DNA of 64,000 bases, taken from Dechloromonas hankyongensis (lineage in GTDB: Bacteria; Pseudomonadota; Gammaproteobacteria; Burkholderiales; Rhodocyclaceae). The DNA is taken from the NCBI RefSeq assembly GCF_022012295.1, contig NZ_JAKLTN010000001.1, positions 806,001-870,000 on the forward strand, in the 5' to 3' direction. How positions within the stretch are numbered: the stretch's first letter is position 1; every line of letters begins with the position of its first letter. The position numbers were made by a program, and so were the translations under genes. Below are positions 62,172 through 64,000 of this stretch, piece by piece. The notes under the pieces were generated by a model. The model was not told the DNA's origin, searched no databases, and was given only the letters and a program-made list of their open reading frames with translations.

Positions 62172-63046
62172 TCGCGCCAAGGCAGGGGCGGCGGGCTGAG
62201 GCGCGGGGCCGAGCCGTCACCGATAGTCCCGAAGCGGGGATCGCCGTTTTCCCACTGGCGCTGTGCCTCGGCGATACCGGCTTTCGACCAGCCGACGAAG
62301 TTCCACCACATCAGGACGGGTTGTGCGAAAGGGAGACCGCCCAGCAGCAATATCTGGGTGCCGGCGGTCAGGTCGAGTTGCAGGCTGCTGCGGCCGTCGC
62401 CGAGATAGGCGAATTCGTCGGCCTGAAAGCGCTCGTCCTCGATGCTGGCCTCTCCGACCAAGGGGAGCAGGCCATATTCAAATGCTGGGTCAAGGCTAAG
62501 GTCCACGCTGGCCGGCCCGTCGCTGCTGATGTCGAGGCCGAGCAGCGGGGAGTGGACATGGGCCGGCGCCGTCCAGCGCGCATAAGTGCCGGCCAGCAAG
62601 GTCAGCCGGGCGCCGCCTTGCTGCCATTGCGGTAGGTCCGGGTGGTGCGCGAAAGCGGGTGGACAGTTTTCCGCTTCCGGCGGCAGCGCGATCCACAGCT
62701 GCGCGGCATGCAGGCGCCGGCCGTCGTGCAGCGAGTCCTCGGTGTGCGCGATGCCGCGGCCGGCGGTCATCAGATTGACCTGGCCGGGGCGGATGATCTG
62801 CTCGTTGCCCAGGCTGTCGCGGTGCAGCACTTCTCCCTCGATCAGCCAGGTGAAGGTCTGCAGGCCGATATGCGGGTGGGCGCCGACGTGCATGCCCTGG
62901 CCGGCCGGGAAAACGACCGGCCCGGCATGATCGAGGAAACACCAGGCGCCGATCATGCGCTGCTGGCGGCTGGGCAGGGTGCGGCGAACCAGCATGCCGT
63001 TGCCGAGATCGGCGCTGCGCGGTTCGATGCGGACGATGGCGGACAT
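62168..63046 (-). CDS. Pirin family protein
   Basis: The 292-residue bicupin has the pirin metal site in MHVGAHPHIGLQTFTWLIEG (His pair), EVLHRDSLGN and AGRGIAHTED (third His and Glu). Some bacterial pirins are quercetin dioxygenases; others bind pyruvate dehydrogenase. The start is at MSAIVRIEPRSADL, and an upstream Met would add 29 non-conserved residues. Its stop overlaps the convergent DedA-rhodanese gene by 4 nt. Confidence 0.9.
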   Translation of the reverse strand: MSAIVRIEPRSADLGNGMLVRRTLPSRQQRMIGAWCFLDHAGPVVFPAGQGMHVGAHPHIGLQTFTWLIEGEVLHRDSLGNEQIIRPGQVNLMTAGRGIAHTEDSLHDGRRLHAAQLWIALPPEAENCPPAFAHHPDLPQWQQGGARLTLLAGTYARWTAPAHVHSPLLGLDISSDGPASVDLSLDPAFEYGLLPLVGEASIEDERFQADEFAYLGDGRSSLQLDLTAGTQILLLGGLPFAQPVLMWWNFVGWSKAGIAEAQRQWENGDPRFGTIGDGSAPRLSPPPLPWRD

Positions 63047-63217
63047 GGCGGGTCTCCGTTCCGGGGTTGCGGGGGACGCCGGCGGCAATCCGCGCCTGGA
63101 CTGCTGCCGGGTGACTGTCGGTTCGATTGCCATCGGACCAATTCATTCCCCAGGCATGCCCAATTTTTGTCAGGGGCGACGCCCCCAGCGGGAAGTCGCC
63201 CCTAGTCATGGCGAGCC

Positions 63218-63463
63218 TCAGGCCCGGCGGTTCGAAGGGAGCCAGTAGCACATGGCTGCCTGGTGGAGCGGTGTAACCGACGCCAGGCAGCCATCCAGGC
63301 AAAGCAGCGCCATTTCCGATGATTGTTCAAAAGCGGTGCGGCTGACTTCGAGATTGAGCTGGGCCAGTCGTTCGGTAACGGCCAGGCACGTATCGGTAAA
63401 GTCACCGGCGGTCGCCAGCGAGGTTTTCTGGGTTTGCGTAACGGCTTCCAAGATCATGTTCAT
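63218..63463 (-). CDS. Short phasin-like protein
   Basis: The 81-residue protein begins MNMILEAVTQTQKTSLATAG. The following LAVTERLAQLNLEVSRTAFE resembles the N-terminal helix of phasins, which coat polyhydroxyalkanoate granules and are common in Rhodocyclales. It is much shorter than typical phasins (about 150-190), and the tail contains two Cys (LLCLDGCL). It could be a truncated or special form. A GGAGCACCC site precedes the start. Confidence 0.6.
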   Translation of the reverse strand: MNMILEAVTQTQKTSLATAGDFTDTCLAVTERLAQLNLEVSRTAFEQSSEMALLCLDGCLASVTPLHQAAMCYWLPSNRRA

Positions 63464-63560
63464 TGGGTGCTCCTGTGGGTGGGTGAAAAAATGGCCGGCA
63501 AGCCCATGGCATGCCGCCGCCCGGATTTGCCGGCGCGAGCGAGAAATCCGAGCGGCAGGG

Positions 63561-63971
63561 CTAACGGGCAGCCGGGGTGACGTGGGCGACCTTCAGTCTG
63601 CGCACGGAGCCGTCCGGAAAGTCCCAGCATATTTCGTGTCCCACGCTGAGCCCGATCAGCGCGCTGCCGACCGGGGCCAGGACGGAAATTTTTCCGGTCG
63701 CCGGATCGGCCTCGCCGGGATAGACCAGTTCGATCTCGCGCTGCGCACCGTTGCGTTGGTCGATGTAGGTGCAGCGGGAATGCATGGTGACCACATCTCC
63801 AGGGACGTGTTCCATTTGAACTACAATCGCGCGATCCAACTCGTCGGTCAGTTCATCGCTGAGGGTGTATTGGCACAGGCGGGCATAATCGTCCGCGCCC
63901 AGGATAAGCGGCTGAAGGTCGTTGTGGTTGCAGGAAAGTTCGCGTTGCGAAGTGCGTTTTGCATCGGTCAT
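63561..63971 (-). CDS. rnk: Rnk-type regulator (GreA/GreB C-terminal family)
   Basis: The 136-residue protein matches Rnk, the nucleoside diphosphate kinase regulator that resembles GreA/GreB without the coiled-coil finger of transcript cleavage factors. A short N-terminal part is followed by a C-terminal FKBP-like domain (about 55-130): VVTMHSRCTYIDQRNGAQRE, ELVYPGEADPATGKISVLAP and GSALIGLSVGHEICWDFPDG. It can bind RNA polymerase near the secondary channel. It lies 97 nt upstream of the phasin-like gene on the same strand. Confidence 0.88.
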   Translation of the reverse strand: MTDAKRTSQRELSCNHNDLQPLILGADDYARLCQYTLSDELTDELDRAIVVQMEHVPGDVVTMHSRCTYIDQRNGAQREIELVYPGEADPATGKISVLAPVGSALIGLSVGHEICWDFPDGSVRRLKVAHVTPAAR

Positions 63972-64000
63972 TGGCGTATCGTACGCGGGCCGCAGGCATC

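Overview
The window looks like part of a chromosome from a high-GC Betaproteobacterium. The gene order tRNA-Tyr, tRNA-Gly, tRNA-Thr, tuf, tRNA-Trp, secE, nusG, rplKAJL, rpoBC, rpsLG, fusA, tuf and then the S10, spc and alpha clusters is the one expected for that class. The flanking genes (NhaR-type regulator, DUF2802 protein, SPOR protein, a short phasin-like protein) would fit Rhodocyclales such as Dechloromonas or Azonexus. The family placement is inference; no rRNA gene is present to test it. I saw no CRISPR array, transposase, integrase or prophage.

Left flank (1-14214): a LysR regulator diverges from htpX. Next is an apparent operon for a tripartite RND heavy-metal efflux pump (outer membrane channel, lipoprotein adaptor, inner membrane pump) whose last gene encodes a PII-like protein of the group known to sit next to metal RND pumps. 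Then come a GAF-PAS sensor without an output domain, an unknown protein with a degenerate Hpt-like C-terminus, a VOC protein, lgt, ilvD, a LysE-type exporter and a small cytochrome c.

Core (14220-46508): tRNA and tuf genes, the transcription and translation machinery (about 40 genes, nearly all on the + strand), and both tuf copies, which look nucleotide-identical. Regulatory DNA is compact. At three boundaries a promoter element lies inside a hairpin or terminator: TTGACA between rpoC and rpsL, TATAAT between rpsJ and rplC, and TATAAT as the exact loop of the terminator between rpsQ and rplN. The most unusual coding feature is in RpoB. A segment of about 71 residues (420-490) is inserted between conserved parts of the beta subunit and aligns by eye along its whole length with the C-terminal domain of ribosomal protein L7/L12, whose gene lies immediately upstream. 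A perfect 18-bp two-way terminator closes the block.

Right flank (46538-63971): a REC-PAS-SpoIIE phosphatase, an Atm1-type ABC exporter, a YciA-type thioesterase, a FadL-type porin, DUF2802 and SPOR proteins, a small lipoprotein, a TPR protein, RidA, RecG, a LysR/MFS divergent pair with clustered half-sites, an AcuI-type reductase, a tautomerase, a 33-residue membrane protein behind a sigma-E-like promoter, an alpha/beta hydrolase, a DedA-rhodanese fusion, a pirin, a short phasin-like protein and Rnk.

All calls come from reading the sequence and from family knowledge. No database search, alignment program or folding program was run. Identity counts and pairings were made by eye.
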